A DNA stretch of 64,000 nucleotides from Spongospora subterranea f. sp. subterranea (lineage: Eukaryota; Endomyxa: Phytomyxea; Phytomyxea; Plasmodiophorida): assembly GCA_049724395.1 (NCBI GenBank), contig JAUGWO010000015.1:1-64000 (forward strand). The letters run 5' to 3'. The notes under the pieces were generated by a model. That model did no database searches. It was not told where the DNA came from and saw only the letters and a list, made by a program, of their open reading frames with translations. This document shows positions 33,161 through 44,566 of this stretch, one piece after another; within the stretch, counting starts at the first letter, position 1, and every line of letters begins with the position of its first letter. The position numbers and the translations under genes are program-made.

Positions 33161-33560
33161 TCATCCTAGTTCTAGATGGCCAAACCCGATCACACAACCG
33201 ACGATGATGAAAGTTGCAAAGATTGGCGTTTCTGAATTGTTCACGCCTTGGGGCTTTACCCTCATTAACCTAATGATAACATTGGAAACAGACACCGACG
33301 CCATTCTTGAGGTAGCGGCAAAGGGGCACCGATCAAAAACCCTCGCTCACGAGAAAATTCGCGTCCATCTTCATTCAGGGCAACAAGCGTACGGTCCACT
33401 CGTTTGATGATCCTTTCCCAGTGCGCGTTCGGTCTGATGACGCCAGAGTCGTCTGAATTCACTGTTGGTTTCTTTGCGCCAAACTGTTCACCATTTCCAG
33501 CTCCAGCACCTGTACAGTATTTGTAGGAAGAGCAAGGAAAGAGTGATCAGGTTCGAAAAG
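33161..33560 (-). CDS. Small orphan protein with C-terminal TM helix; 5' end unresolved
   Basis: Minus frame GAGAGNGEQFGAKKPTVNS, VIRPNAHWERIIKRVDRTL, VALNEDGREFSRERG; a 69-base GT-AG intron in phase gives LMRVKPQGVNNSETPIF and a hydrophobic end ATFIIVGCVIGFGHLELG, stop at 33161. Looks like a tail-anchored protein. First exon not found; an acceptor cag precedes the first block at about 33512. Convergent with the p101-like gene. Confidence 0.5.
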
Positions 33561-33930
33561 GTCAAGTGAAGAAGGATTGATACTGATCAAAGAACAAGCT
33601 GCGAGCAGAAAATCCAAAGATATCCCCACAAAGGGAATGGGTCATTAAATAGCAATTGTCGATATAATTCCCGTCGCAACGATGATCAAACTGCCTAATA
33701 TTCAACATACCCCGAATCTGGATCATTATTACTCAAATATCCCAAAACCGCAGTTTCAAAAACTACAGCGGTTGTGAAATCGGGGATCCTTCAATCAATT
33801 TCGACAATCACTTGCGTATCAAGGGCAAACCTTGGCAATGCTCCTTCAAGAACATGTACCCCCGCTCAAACAGGCATTGAATACGCGATGTTTAAGAATG
33901 ATGTTGTTCATATCAGCGACCCGTCGAAGG
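33561..33930. other. Intergenic
   Basis: Probably contains the first exon and promoter of the preceding minus gene (a possible start MTHSLCGDIF at about 33635). No other feature. Confidence 0.3.
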
Positions 33931-34694
33931 TCATTGCCATGTGCCGTCCTGTCGTGTGACCTCTCAGCTCACGATCGGATCCCAACCGAAGAGAAGTCAC
34001 TTGTTATCGACACTAGGATGGACCGTAAAAGCGAAGCAGAAGCAGTAAAACTTACACCAATCGCCTCATTGTTGAGAGCAGTTAAACTTACACCATTCGC
34101 CTTCTTGTTGAGAGCAGTTGAACTTACACCATTCGCCTTTTTGTTGAGAGCAGTTAAACTTACACCATTCGCCTTCTTGTTGAGAGCAGTTGAACTTACA
34201 CCATTCGCCTTTTTGTTGAGAGCAGTTGAACTTACACCATTCGCCTTTTTGTTGAGAGCAGTTAAACTTACACCAATGCGGGTATGATCGCACCATCCCT
34301 CTCATGTGACAGGCTTTGATCACGTCGCTCAACACCACAACGAGTGCCTGGATTTTTTCAGGCGCAAAACGCCGCCAATAATCTTCATATATCGTCGTTG
34401 AACCAATTCCGTTCTGTGCCTAGAGGTGGTGACAAAATTCCCACGCCGTGAAATACGGAACCGTCGGCTGCAAACTGTCCCTCGACAAAGTCTTGCAGAT
34501 CTTTCAAATCAACACCGATAGAGATTTTGTGCGGTTCAAAAATCGTTCAATTTCAGCAGAGGTTCTTAACACAAAGGCGAATGGTGTAGGGGTTAACTGC
34601 TTCGCTTTTACGGTCCCATCCTTTTTGTAGAAAACAAAGTGACTTGAGATTGGCATTTATCCGGTCGAACCACAGAACGGCACATAGCAATGAA
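33931..34694. repeat. Foldback-like structure: inverted arms around a 36-bp minisatellite
   Basis: The left arm (33931-34060: cattgccatgtgccgtcctgt ... gaccgtaaaagcgaagcag) matches the reverse complement of the right arm (34573-34694: cattgctatgtgccgttctgt ... gaccgtaaaagcgaagcag) at roughly 70% by eye. Between them lie the tandem array and part of a broken gene. Confidence 0.7.
34041..34277 (+). repeat. 36-bp minisatellite, about 6.5-7 units
   Basis: Unit agcagttaaacttacacc-attcgccttcttgttgag, repeating exactly every 36 bases from 34041, 34077, 34113, 34149, 34185, 34221 and 34257. Two alternating variants (taaac/tgaac with cttc/cttt). A multiple of three, so the plus frame would encode a 12-residue repeat LTPFAFLLRAVK/E. 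Confidence 0.95.
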
Positions 34695-35010
34695 AAAAAC
34701 ATGTAAAAACAATGACCCAGCCGCTAAAACGAAAACAATTACGACAACATATATTGTTGGGTTTTGATCGTTTCAAATCCCAATTTCATTGAAGAGAAAA
34801 CATCGCTATATTTACCCGAAGACGTCGAACTTCATGGACCGGATATTGATGGAGAAGCAACATCGAGGATTGAGTGCCATGTGCAATGCCCAGTCTTCGT
34901 ATCGGAGCTGTCGTAGTTGTTCGCGGTTGCGTTCATCCCATATGCGAGCATTGGATCATGAAGTTTTTGAACGTCAGTTCTGGTCACATGAGCATACCCA
35001 CATCTTGAAG
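34300..35010 (-). pseudogene. Broken orphan gene next to the minisatellite
   Basis: Minus-strand blocks that read as protein but in changing frames: DERNREQLRQLRYEDWALHM, NPRCCFSINIRSMKFDVFG, (intron), HFVFYKKDGTVKAKQLTP, PFAFVLRTSAEIERFLNRT, VDLKDLQDFVEGQFAADGS, VFHGVGILSPPLGTERNWF, YEDYWRRFAPEKIQALVVV, DVIKACHMRG. Two one-base breaks are at short repeats (acaaaatc near 34535, gatatatg near 34393). Either a pseudogene or assembly errors. The 12-residue minisatellite repeat looks like an expansion of its QLTPTPFAFVLRT segment. Confidence 0.5.
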
Positions 35011-36432
35011 GTGTATTTTGTATTGACACAAACGATTCGCAACGATAAGAAGGAGACTGCGAGAGGGAATTGGTTTCACATCCACTGAAATAATGAATGT
35101 ACTGTGGTATCAGATATTGAAGGTTTATCCTCATATACTATCTTAGCGTTAATAAACCCCATTGATATTATGCAGTCGGGAATAAAAAGTATTAAATCAT
35201 TGGATAAAGCGCACTGCCGCTAGGCAATATCTGGGACCACACTACAATCAGTATTCCGTTTGTCCAACCTCATCGTTTGGACTCTGAATTCATCGACGTA
35301 ATTTCCGTGGCGGATGGCGCAAATGTCACGGAGTCCGTGAATTACTGTTACACTCGTCTCGACTAACATTAGCGCTCCATCATACTACAGTCGTGTGTGT
35401 GCACAGCCGATTTCTGGAACATTGAGATTTAGTGTCAGAATATGTTGACGAGCCCAGCCGAGATTGGTTCCCATGGTAGCCAATCAAGATGGGAAGCGTA
35501 ATGTTATTTGAACGGCAATAACGTTATCGGAGGGCAAACACGCAGGAGGTATTCGCCAAGATGACCAAGATATACCCGGATTAGTGCGTTAAGATGAGGG
35601 ACGATGGCTCAATCGAAAGGACGCGTTGAGAATTTCCTTATTTTTGTGAATTCAAAACTCCTCTTTAGCGGTGCCATTTGTCGGTGCACAATTAGCAGTC
35701 TGCAGGCAAAAACGACAAAGACGCTGTCTTCAACACTAGTTTTTGATTAATTACAAACGAGGACCCGATTCCCCCTTTCGCGAGTGGTCAACGCCAGCTG
35801 ACTTGATATGCGAAGATTGTGTGGTTGAAGCTATCCATGAGGTCGTTGCCCCAGAGCTCATTAGAGCTATGTTTGGTGTTTTTTGGGGTATGAATTGCCA
35901 ATTGTTCTCAGAATAATGGCATTTTTTTTCGGGAATCCCCTATTCCATGGTTCTTGGGGCTCCGACGCGGAATACTTGATTTTGCTGAGATACCGTATGG
36001 AATTATTTTTGAGGAATGTTGGCACATTCTATCCCACCCCACTGATCACCAAGCGTACGGGTTCGAGCGCTGGATCCCCAATTGAGCCCTGGCGTAACCA
36101 GCATGGCTACTTGAGAACAGGGAATGGTGTATAGCTGAATCTGGGTTTGAGCAAACTACCGACTTGCCCCATTACCTGAATCTGAATCCGTTTAATCCCC
36201 CCGAAACCCGCTGTGCTTGTTTCCAGGGTTCACATACTTTTTGAAGAACTGTCAATCTATGAGTTCATCGCCACCGAAATCTCGATAGTGATTCCACGCA
36301 AATCCATATCACAATCCCCAACAAAATGGCCAAGTTTCACTCACCAAAAATGAACAACAAAAGCAGCACAAACTCGAAATGGATATTGGTGGTTGTCGTT
36401 GATCCACTCTATCGATTCGGGATGCGGTTCCG
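35011..36432. other. Gene-poor stretch
   Basis: Frames are short. Pieces such as the plus frame near 35883-36134 do not form a splice-consistent gene. No repeat or domain recognised. The 3' part should include the promoter of the gene starting at 36433. Confidence 0.4.
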
Positions 36433-39214
36433 ATGGCGCTATGGTGTCAACCCAACTCTGTGTCGAGCAATGATCCGGCCAATCGTTCATCATGCGTTCC
36501 AGCGATAAATGGGGTCGCGTCCGACCATAACTGGGCCATGGTCAGGATTGATTATTCGCCATCGCCATTGCTGGCGCATCGCCTCGGCCGCCTTCGCCTG
36601 ATATTACAGCGGATCGACCATGGCCACCCAACCGACGATGGCCTCGTATCTAGCGCCTTAGCTCGGCGCGCTCGCTCCTTGATCCAATCCTGTCATGATG
36701 CAATATCGCTGGGGAACAGGCAAGATCGGTCCATCACCGCGATGCTCATCGACATCCAGGATCGGTTTGAAACACATGTCGATGATGGCCCTGTTCATAC
36801 CGAGTCGGACATGGTTTCGACGTCGATACATGATCAAATTCAGGTTGATGAGGAGCTTGATGAGTTGTTGGATCAAGTTCTGGGCAATACATCGAAGCTA
36901 ATCAGCCAATCGGTGTCGGGGGATCACGATTCGATTTTACTATCACCAGCGCTTCAACAATTACACGATTTAATTCATGAGATTTATGAAGAAATATATG
37001 GAAACGCCAATGAAAAAACGGTTGACCATGTTAGAGGTGGTGTGAATCGAACGAGGAGTGTGAGCCAGAGGATCTGGCAATTGCAGCGTATCGGGCCGAA
37101 TCTTGACGTATTGTCTGATTATCGCCGCCGTTCATCTGCACACTTTTCGCGATCCGATAGGTTCCCTGAAGATCGTGCACGATTGGACTCCCGAATATGT
37201 CAGATCGTGAACGTGGTCAACGCGTGTCGAGGGTATTCCTGGAGGCGTTGCCCCGATACTCCAACCATCAAAGATGGTGATGAGGCCCTGGGTCCTGGTT
37301 CATATACCCCTAATCACCTCTATTTCCAGCGCAGGTAAGGGCTATTGCTGCCGGATTCATTGCCCAGAACTCGCCTGAGAATTATGTTGGCGTTCAGCCC
37401 AAGCTGTGCGTTTATTTGCCGGTCAGGACGGGAAGACACTCAGGCGGGTGAGGACGGTCCAAGCCCATTATCGTATGACATCCGATGGCGTTATGTCTGG
37501 GGCGACGACAGATCAGCTGTACCGTCCTGGCGGGCGATATCCAGACGACCCGCCAGACATCAACGTGAGCTGGTGGAGTTTGAGGAATATCGGCAACGGA
37601 GGGCGACACAGTATCGGTTGTTAGAGTCGGCCGATCCATCTTCGTCAAGACAGCTGATGATATCAACACCAACGCTCGTACAATATTCCAAATCAAAGTA
37701 ACAAATGGATTCGTTTTCTCCAAAACCAACCGGTGTTTTTTCAGGTTTTTTTCTAATTCTGATTTGCTCCATTTAGGACCGAACGTCGTCAATCAATAGC
37801 ACCTGTTGATGTTGACCTGGCACCTCAATCCTGTGATCGTTATATCTGTGCTGCTGTTCATGCTCCTCGATTTGCGTCTCCAACAATTGCTCCCCCGCCT
37901 TTGTTTTATGCTGGCAATCGTCGTGCAAAGCGCCGCCCCGATTCGCAGGAACGCCAACAGACCTGTTCCAGGGCTGGGAAACCGGCACTAACAGGTCCCG
38001 ATCCAGAGCAATTTCTTTCGATATCGAATAGAGAGCACGCTGAGGCGAACCCCGTTCCAAACCGGGCGAACCCAGTTCCCGTTCATGGACGTGATGATCG
38101 GATATACAATATTGCGGTTTGTGCCAAGAGAGCCATCGTCGGTGGATCCGCGTTCGCTCGAGACTCGATCGCCGTCAATTCCGGGTTCGATCACCATCTT
38201 CTGCAGAATCGAGTAGTGGATATGCAGTCGAATTATGATCATCGTCGCCAATCTGGGATTGTCAGACCTGCGTCTAAAGATTACGTCAGTGGCAAACCAC
38301 AAATGTCTCATTTTCTAACACCGTATCCACAATCGACACCCTCGATCCGCGGCACCAACTTTGCCAATCGTCATCCCCGCCCATCGTCGTCGATCCCTGA
38401 CATGTCTTGTATCCTTCCTCCACTGCCGTCGACATTATCTACAATGTCGTCATCCATTCGTATGTCGACTCCGTTCCATAAACCCGCGTCGCCATTGATG
38501 AATGCCCTCTCGTCTCCGGTCAATAACGACGTTGACCATCGGCCGTCTAACGTCGTTCATTGCGGTTCTCGTTCTGATGAAATCCCTAGGTCAACTATAT
38601 GTCTTCAGCCCCATCAATATTATCAACTCGATCGAGGGGGAAGGACGTTCGGCAAAAACGCGACCGAAAAGGGCGATCAACGCGAACCGCTACAATCAAT
38701 TCAGTTGGAAAAGGGAACACGTCGTGCCGCTTTGGAATGGAGAAGGATGTCATCAGGCAGTAAAATAATAAGGGAGAGATCTCTAGAATATCACCTAAAT
38801 CTGCAGTCGCAATTGAGGACGACCGGGGGCGTTATCAGGAAACTGAACCGAGACTATGGCGAAGGTGATCGTGACGATCGGTGGGTTTTGGGAACAACAG
38901 GTGACCAGGGATCAAACGGGGCAACGTTTGCTAAATCGACCTACGCTCATGACGATCATGATGATGACCGGGTGTACGATCCACGATATGATGCGGTTGA
39001 GGAGCGGTCCAAGGCGATCGTGTTCGATCATGCCGATCGATGGGCGACGACCACCCCGAACGGATACGATCTGATCATATCCCCGGACGACACGATCACG
39101 CGATGGCGCCATCCTGCCGTTGAATTCCCCAGAGCCACCAGATTCAACAGGCCATATAGTCTTGTGGGATCGGCCGCTAGTTTGATACGATATCGCCGCT
39201 CAACCGGGAATTAG
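36433..39214 (+). CDS. Large orphan protein, mostly disordered (~900 aa)
   Basis: Start at ATG 36433 (MALWCQPNSVSSNDPAN). Exon 1 is long, with helical parts (LGRLRLILQRIDHGHP, LDELLDQVLGNTSKLIS, LQQLHDLIHEIYEEIYG). A second exon has YDIRWRYVWGDDRSAVPS and LVEFEEYRQRRATQYRLLES; a ~77-base intron joins in phase at 37777 to a very long last exon running to 39214, rich in Ser, Pro, Arg and Asn (PHQYYQLDRGGRTFGKNA, DDHDDDRVYDPRYDAVEE, PNGYDLIISPDDTITRW). The join between exon 1 and 2 (37335-37430) is not fixed. No known domain. Possibly an adaptor or cytoskeletal scaffold; that is a guess from composition. Confidence 0.68.
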
Positions 39215-39936
39215 TGGATAAACCACAATCGCAGCTCAGCACGGAATCGAAGTGTTTGATTCTACGAGCTCCTCTCTTTGCAGATACGTTCAGATTTTGT
39301 CAAGCCAGACATTACAACATTTGGATTGAGTTCCTGGTCGGAGTGTCATCCTTTCGCTCAACTAGATATAGCCAATTATGACCGAGGGTGAAAGAAAGGG
39401 ATCTCGAAAAGCTGTTCAGATAGACGTTGGTGCATTGCTGATTGAGCCATTATGTGTATCCAGATAATATTTAAAGGCACCAGCGTTTAACTAGTCCAAA
39501 CTTGCGAATTCGTAGATTTCACAGTATAAACGTGTCTGGCATCGTGTTTATGTTTGCAAAGTATGTTTTAATTTTACTTGAGTGAAATGTGTGGACATTG
39601 GTAGTGCAAAACAGGATCTAAATCTGATTGCATTGTTCGATGACCATCATAATGTAATATGGGAACGATCTTCGAATAGCTCGGACAAGGCTGGGTCCGG
39701 TATCCGGCCATGAGCGTTCCGTGAATCAATGATAGATACTCCAAACTGTACAGCTACTCACATTTGTGAGCTGCAGATTACCGAGTTAGGAGCGATATCC
39801 CGAACAATTGCGATAGACTATTCAATTGAAACCAGCCAATTGACAAACACCTTTACCGATAATCAATATCAGGAGTGAAACAATAACGACGAGAAGAGTG
39901 ACAACACGAGAACAGTCAATTGATGGGAGATGGGTA
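39215..39936. other. Intergenic
   Basis: No coding signal. Borders the palindrome that starts at 39937. Confidence 0.4.
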
Positions 39937-40180
39937 GGATCTGTAGTCACGATGTCGCGTTTGTCCAGGCCTCGCGCAAAGTGCTCGTTCGCAAACAGAC
40001 CATTGCCCATCGTTGCTGTGCTGTGTCTAATGGTTTTGGAAACACACCACGACGAATGCGTTGATTGTTGCAATTGCCCTTGGGCTCTCCGTGCACCGAT
40101 GGGCAATGGTCTGTTTGCGAGCGAGCACATTGCGCGGGGTCTGGAAGCGCGACCTAGACAAACCTCGTGACTACAGATCC
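39937..40180. repeat. Imperfect palindrome, ~80-base arms
   Basis: Left arm 39937-40012 (ggatctgtagtcacga...gcaaacagaccattgcccatcg) is the reverse complement of 40097-40180 with a few mismatches and an ~8-base insertion. The loop is about 84 bases. Both arms read outward as MGNGLFANEHFARG / MGNGLFASEHIARG. Confidence 0.9.
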
Positions 40181-40758
40181 AACCTCGTCGCCAAAGACGC
40201 TACCTTTACACCCCTGTTTAATAACACTTACGGTCGCCATTGGCGACGGCTGGATTGCGTTGCTGAAGGCGCTCCTCGGCCACACAGACCGAAACCGCCG
40301 CCATGACGTCAAGGCGTCGTTCAAGTAGTTACTCATCGATGTGTCCGACGCCATCACTCGCGGGACCCGGCGCCTACCCTCCCGCCTCTTACCAACCTCC
40401 ATCACCATCCTCTTTTCACTCTGTCCCGCTCGCTTGCTCTCTGCCGCCCGACACCCCTTTTTGAGGACTGGCCTGCGGCGTACACTATAGTGAACCATAC
40501 TGCCACACGAGAACAGTCAATGACTCTGGGCCTGCAGCGTAACTGGACCATGGAGGCGTACACTATAGTGACATACACCGCATATTGTTCCCACAGTCAA
40601 TTGACTGGACCAGCGGTGTAGCGCCGCCCGGTCCGACTCCCTATGGCCGGTTTTCCCTTGTTTTCCCCTGTTTGCGTCGAGGAGTAGGTTTCTGGTGAAA
40701 AAAACGAGTTTGCTGGGTTTTCAGCTGCCACTGCCCGAATGCCGACCAAGTGTCTATA
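40181..40758. other. Repeat-derived intergenic DNA
   Basis: Contains two copies of ggcgtacactatagtga (about 40476 and 40555) and fragments of acacgagaacagtcaat, also present at 39905. No gene. Confidence 0.4.
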
Positions 40759-41066
40759 TGCACTATTATTTGCATTATTATTTGTTCGTTAAGGTGCACT
40801 ATTATGCACGCACTACAATATCAGTATGAAGAGTGATTGCACCAGCGGCGTCTGGATTAACCTCCAACGCTTGCAACAGCATCTGCTGTCCAAAAAAGGA
40901 CGAACCCTACATTCTGGCTACGATGAACATCAAATTCGGACCTGGAAAACGGCAACTGTCTCGATGACAACGTCGCACGACCAGACGCAGAACCACCGGC
41001 CGTGCAAAAGCACCAAGCGATCGAACGAACGCGATATCAATCGTATTCATACAAACGCCCCCGTGC
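40759..41066 (+). repeat. Long inverted repeat, left arm (~308 bp)
   Basis: Matches the reverse complement of 41371-41660. Shared blocks include tgcactattatttgca, ggcgtctggat(t/c)aacctcca and gacgcagaaccac. The arm can be read GVWINLQRLQQHLLSKKGR. Confidence 0.88.
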
Positions 41067-41370
41067 GTCCTATCATAATCAAATTAGGGAAATTTCTGTA
41101 TGTTTGGATGCCCACTTACATCAGTTGCTTCCGGGTTTGGACCACGTAAACCGACCCCTCCGGATAACAATATATCGGTCATTTCTTCCACAAGTATCTC
41201 AACGGAGGGGTCATTCTGGTGTGCCGCATGGCAACGAGCGAACGACCAACTTGCTTGCGGCTTTCAAATGTTTTTGTTGAATCGCGGTTAACTACACCGG
41301 TGGACACGTGGATTCGAGTTGCTTATTGTGTTGCTTGACCTGCTCTAGGCGCTTGAAAACACGCGTCCGG

Positions 41371-41660
41371 GCACGGGCGCGTTTGTACGCGTACGACTGA
41401 TATCTTTTTCATTCAATTTGTGCTTTTGCGCCGCAAGTGGTTCTGCGTCCGCCCGCGCTTTATAATCATCCGGAACCGTCGATGCTTTCCAGGTTCGGAT
41501 CTCGACCCTTCTTGGATAGCAGGTGTTGTTGCAGACGCTGGAGGTTGATCCAGACGCCGCCGGTGCAATCACACCTATATGTCTTCATAATGATATTGTG
41601 GTGCGTGCACACTAGTGCACCTTTTTTGTACGAACAAATCATAGTGCAAATAATAGTGCA
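41371..41660 (-). repeat. Long inverted repeat, right arm (~290 bp)
   Basis: Inverted partner of 40759-41066, reading GVWINLQRLQQHLLSKKGR on the minus strand; about 80% identical by eye. The spacer of about 300 bases (41067-41370) has no partner and no recognised gene. Confidence 0.88.
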
Positions 41661-41699
41661 AATTTGTACCAAAATTTAATCGTGCAACATCCGAAAAAC

Positions 41700-41815
41700 A
41701 ATAATATATGCAAATCGGCACTATTATTATATTGTGTGCATATAATCGTGCAATAAAGTGTGTGCGTAATAGTGCATAATGTCGTAATAGTGCAATATTG
41801 CACTATTTTATTGCG
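41700..41815. repeat. AT-rich cluster of aatagtgca/tgcactatt words
   Basis: The word (a/g)tgca(c/a)ta(t)t and its complement occurs many times here, also at the outer ends of the long inverted repeat and near 42795-42840 beyond the mariner relic. It may be the terminal repeat of the mariner-type element. Confidence 0.55.
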
Positions 41816-41871
41816 AACGTGGTTTCGCTATTGCAACAAGAAACATTACTTTTCCAATAAACGTGTTGCTC

Positions 41872-42446
41872 TTACATGATCGATAAGGCTCTTCCTTCGT
41901 CGTTTGCCAGGTGAAATGTGTTATTTCCTTGTGTGTGATTACACCACTTTTCGTCAATGTGCACTGTGTCAAACATCGGTTTGAATTTCGGCGACATCGG
42001 CATAGAATCCTGGTCTATCATAAGGCGAAGAATTTTGTTGCTTTCCGTAAGTACTGGCTTGACAGAGTTTGAATGGCGACGAATGTTGCCATTTTTTAGA
42101 TTGAGATGTAAAGTTGTAGTGGAAATGCCTGTAGCCGCTGATAGACATCGCAATGTCCTTGTTGACTTCAAAGGAACTGCACATACGGTTGAAGAGATGT
42201 CGGCATACTTGCGTTTACGTCCGCATTGTTTTTGAAAGAATCAACATCCGCTGAAACCGCTCCAGAGATTATTGAAGATGTTGCACGCTTCCAAATACGG
42301 CTTGCTGTCTTCCAATAAACGCCAAATTCTGGTCCAACTTTGGTGAAAGCACCTTTCGTTGGTCTTCCGTTGTCGTCCAGCATCGTCAGGAGCCGTTCAT
42401 AAATTCCTGTGCCTTGGTCGACATCAAGCTCATTCGACTTGACCAT
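41872..42446 (-). mobile_element. Tc1/mariner-type transposase relic
   Basis: Minus frames: TGIYERLLTMLDDNGRPTKG, GVYWKTASRIWKRATSS (helix-turn-helix part), then in another frame RTLRCLSAATGISTTTLHLN, KPMFDTVHIDEKWC, the last holding the first catalytic Asp. The frame is broken once and the C-terminal half with the other acidic residues is missing. Dead copy of a different subgroup from the one at 22.6 kb. Confidence 0.78.
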
Positions 42447-42950
42447 TTCGCGTCAATGACTGCTGCTCTTGGTTTTGTAATGATTACCGAATCGAATTTT
42501 AGGAATGTGCACGAAGCACATGACCTCATGAGGACCCTGTCGTCCACCAAAGGGATCGTGTACACAGAGCAATGACGGGTCGAATTCGTAGGGCGTCGTT
42601 CATTTCTGTTGAACGTGGGTTATGAACGAATTATCAGGAAACCTACACATGGCGACGAGACATCTCTGAGACCATTTACCAATTTCTTGACCGTAATTGG
42701 CAGATTTATTCTCCTAAATTGAAAATGAGCTCAATCGGGTAAAAAGAGGCGTATCCGCCAACTATTTCCGAACGGAGGTTGTAATACCGAGTAGTGCACT
42801 GTTTCGACACACTATTACACTATTATCATAATAGTGGAACATCTACACATTACTATATGAAGGCCGTTTTCAAATTGTGATTTTTGTTTTTCATCTGCGT
42901 AGCGCCAGGCGCCCCGACCAAAACCGGCTGTTCAGGTCCAACAATAGTCT
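42447..42950. other. Flank of mariner relic
   Basis: No gene. Ends with cactattacactattatcataatagtgg (about 42815-42836), an inverted match to the words at 41700-41815 and possibly the other end of the element. Confidence 0.4.
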
Positions 42951-42959
42951 ACTCCCGCT

Positions 42960-43732
42960 CTTTATTGAGTTGGTCTTGTTGTTGGCATCCAAGATGAGCT
43001 TGCGATGTTCCTGCAAAGGGTCTGAGGAGCTCCTTAATCATTTTCACAGTCCAGCGAAAGTAGTTCCCACCAAACGCTCAAATCGGAACGCGCTTTCGCT
43101 GGGGTGCGGGGACGATCGAGGAACTCCTCAAATTCTTGGCAACCTTGGACGCCAAGAAGAAGGCCAATGTAATCAAAGGCTGAATGAGAATGATTATGGA
43201 CTTGAAAAGTCGGTTGGGTCCGACACCTGACGCTATCAAATATTGCAAGCAAACTTCGGCAAGAAGAGTTGAAGACGGGGAACCTTGCTCGTGTTCGTAG
43301 ACCTGCGGTTTGAGTTGCTTACCTAGGTTAATCACTTCGGTGGATGCCGGAAAAACGGCACATCTGATGTTCATCAACAGACGACATGACGCTCAACCAA
43401 GATCATAATCGCATCATTCGCTGATCAACCTACCAAACACACATTCTTCATGTACCAGCAATATTCTCAGGTCGAGCTTGTTTATTTGAACCAAGATTGT
43501 GCTGGAACAAGAGCAGAGCAATCACCCAAAAAAAAACGCCGAGGAACAACAACATTTTGGAATAGCAATCACTGCCGACACGACTGGATTAGAAGAAATC
43601 CACCAACGATGACATCAAATTGTTTATCGAAACGATGCTCTGGGAAGCAGGAACACATACAGTAGATACACAGAACATCCTCGGTTTTTTGAAGTTGAAG
43701 TTGACAAGTCCGATGAGCCGCGAACCCTGAAG
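42960..43732 (+). CDS. Orphan multi-exon gene, frame partly broken
   Basis: Plus-strand blocks: GSEELLNHFHSPAKVVPTK, IEELLKFLATLDAKKKANV, MRMIMDLKSRLGPTPDAIK, RRVEDGEPCSC, then a 30-base GT-AG intron to LITSVDAGKTAHLMFINR, ADQPTKHTFFMYQQYSQ and DDIKLFIETMLWEAGTHTV ... TSPMSREP with a stop near 43729. The first start is probably ATG 42994. An in-frame stop after ANVIKG and a one-base break near 43392 remain unexplained. No family recognised. Confidence 0.45.
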
Positions 43733-43751
43733 ATTAGCCCGTTTCCGAGTT

Positions 43752-44546
43752 CTATCCAAAAAAAGCGTCCTCCAGATATAACAACCGCTTAACCGCCCGC
43801 AGATCGTGGAATTCCCCGAACTGGGAGAGAATATCAGAATCGGGAGCGCCCGCTCGTAGATGATTAGCGGCCTGATTCAGCAATGGCCCTCCGAATGTGC
43901 CGACACACATCTTCCTGGTCTCTTCCATCTCCTTCAACAGATCGGCCTTGCTTCCCGTTATCGCCTCGTTCAATGACGAATTTGGAGTCGCCCTCGGCCT
44001 CTCCTCCGAACCGCTCGGCAGAACGAACTCGATATCCAGCTGCCGATCGCAGTTGCTGAAACTCTTTCGCAGCGCCCGACGTGCCGACTGGAACTTGGCC
44101 GCTCTCTGCTCGTACGATTTCCTGGGGATGCGCCCTTCGCTGGCACATTGCGGGGCGGTGCTGTTCACAGACCGAACCGGGCTCTGATCAATGGGCATGG
44201 CGCTAATCTCACCGGATATCGTTGGGGAACCGCCGACCACAGGTAATCGCGATCGCATCTTCCTCAGATTCCGATGATGTTCAATCAATCGCTCCCTGTT
44301 GCGCTCGTCCTCCATCGCCCGTTTCGCTTCGCGTTCCTTGGTTTTCACCCGACCCGGGGTCCTTTCTGGAGTCGTTATCGCCATAGCTGTTGATCTCGGA
44401 GGTCGACCTGGTGTCGATGGGATCTGTGGCCTTGGGAATGAGGGTTTTGAACGCGGACTGGAGAGCGATTGCCAAAGCGATTCGAGCTCGGTCATGGTCT
44501 GATTCGCCTTGCCAATCCAGCGGGGATTCAGGTCGGTGGACCCCAT
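43752..44546 (-). CDS. Orphan basic protein, 264 aa
   Basis: Uninterrupted frame from ATG 44546 (MGSTDLNPRWIGKANQT). Ser/Pro/Arg-rich N-terminus (SLSSPRSKPSFPRPQIP), basic helix EREAKRAMEDERNRERLIEH, then RAAKFQSARRALRKSFSNC, and a helical C-terminus (ADLLKEMEETRKMCVGTFG, LRAVKRLLYLEDAFFG). No domain recognised. Starts 20 bases from the divergent small gene at 44567. Confidence 0.7.
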   Translation of the reverse strand: MGSTDLNPRWIGKANQTMTELESLWQSLSSPRSKPSFPRPQIPSTPGRPPRSTAMAITTPERTPGRVKTKEREAKRAMEDERNRERLIEHHRNLRKMRSRLPVVGGSPTISGEISAMPIDQSPVRSVNSTAPQCASEGRIPRKSYEQRAAKFQSARRALRKSFSNCDRQLDIEFVLPSGSEERPRATPNSSLNEAITGSKADLLKEMEETRKMCVGTFGGPLLNQAANHLRAGAPDSDILSQFGEFHDLRAVKRLLYLEDAFFG

Positions 44547-44566
44547 GAGCTGATCCTCTTGTTTAT

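Noticed and set aside
34041-34277. CRISPR-like array
   Set aside because: Units are contiguous 36-bp tandem repeats without unique spacers, in a eukaryotic context.
33832-34287. Plus-strand ORF with a 12-residue tandem repeat
   Set aside because: Explained by a 36-bp minisatellite; no start context, and no coding signal outside the repeat.
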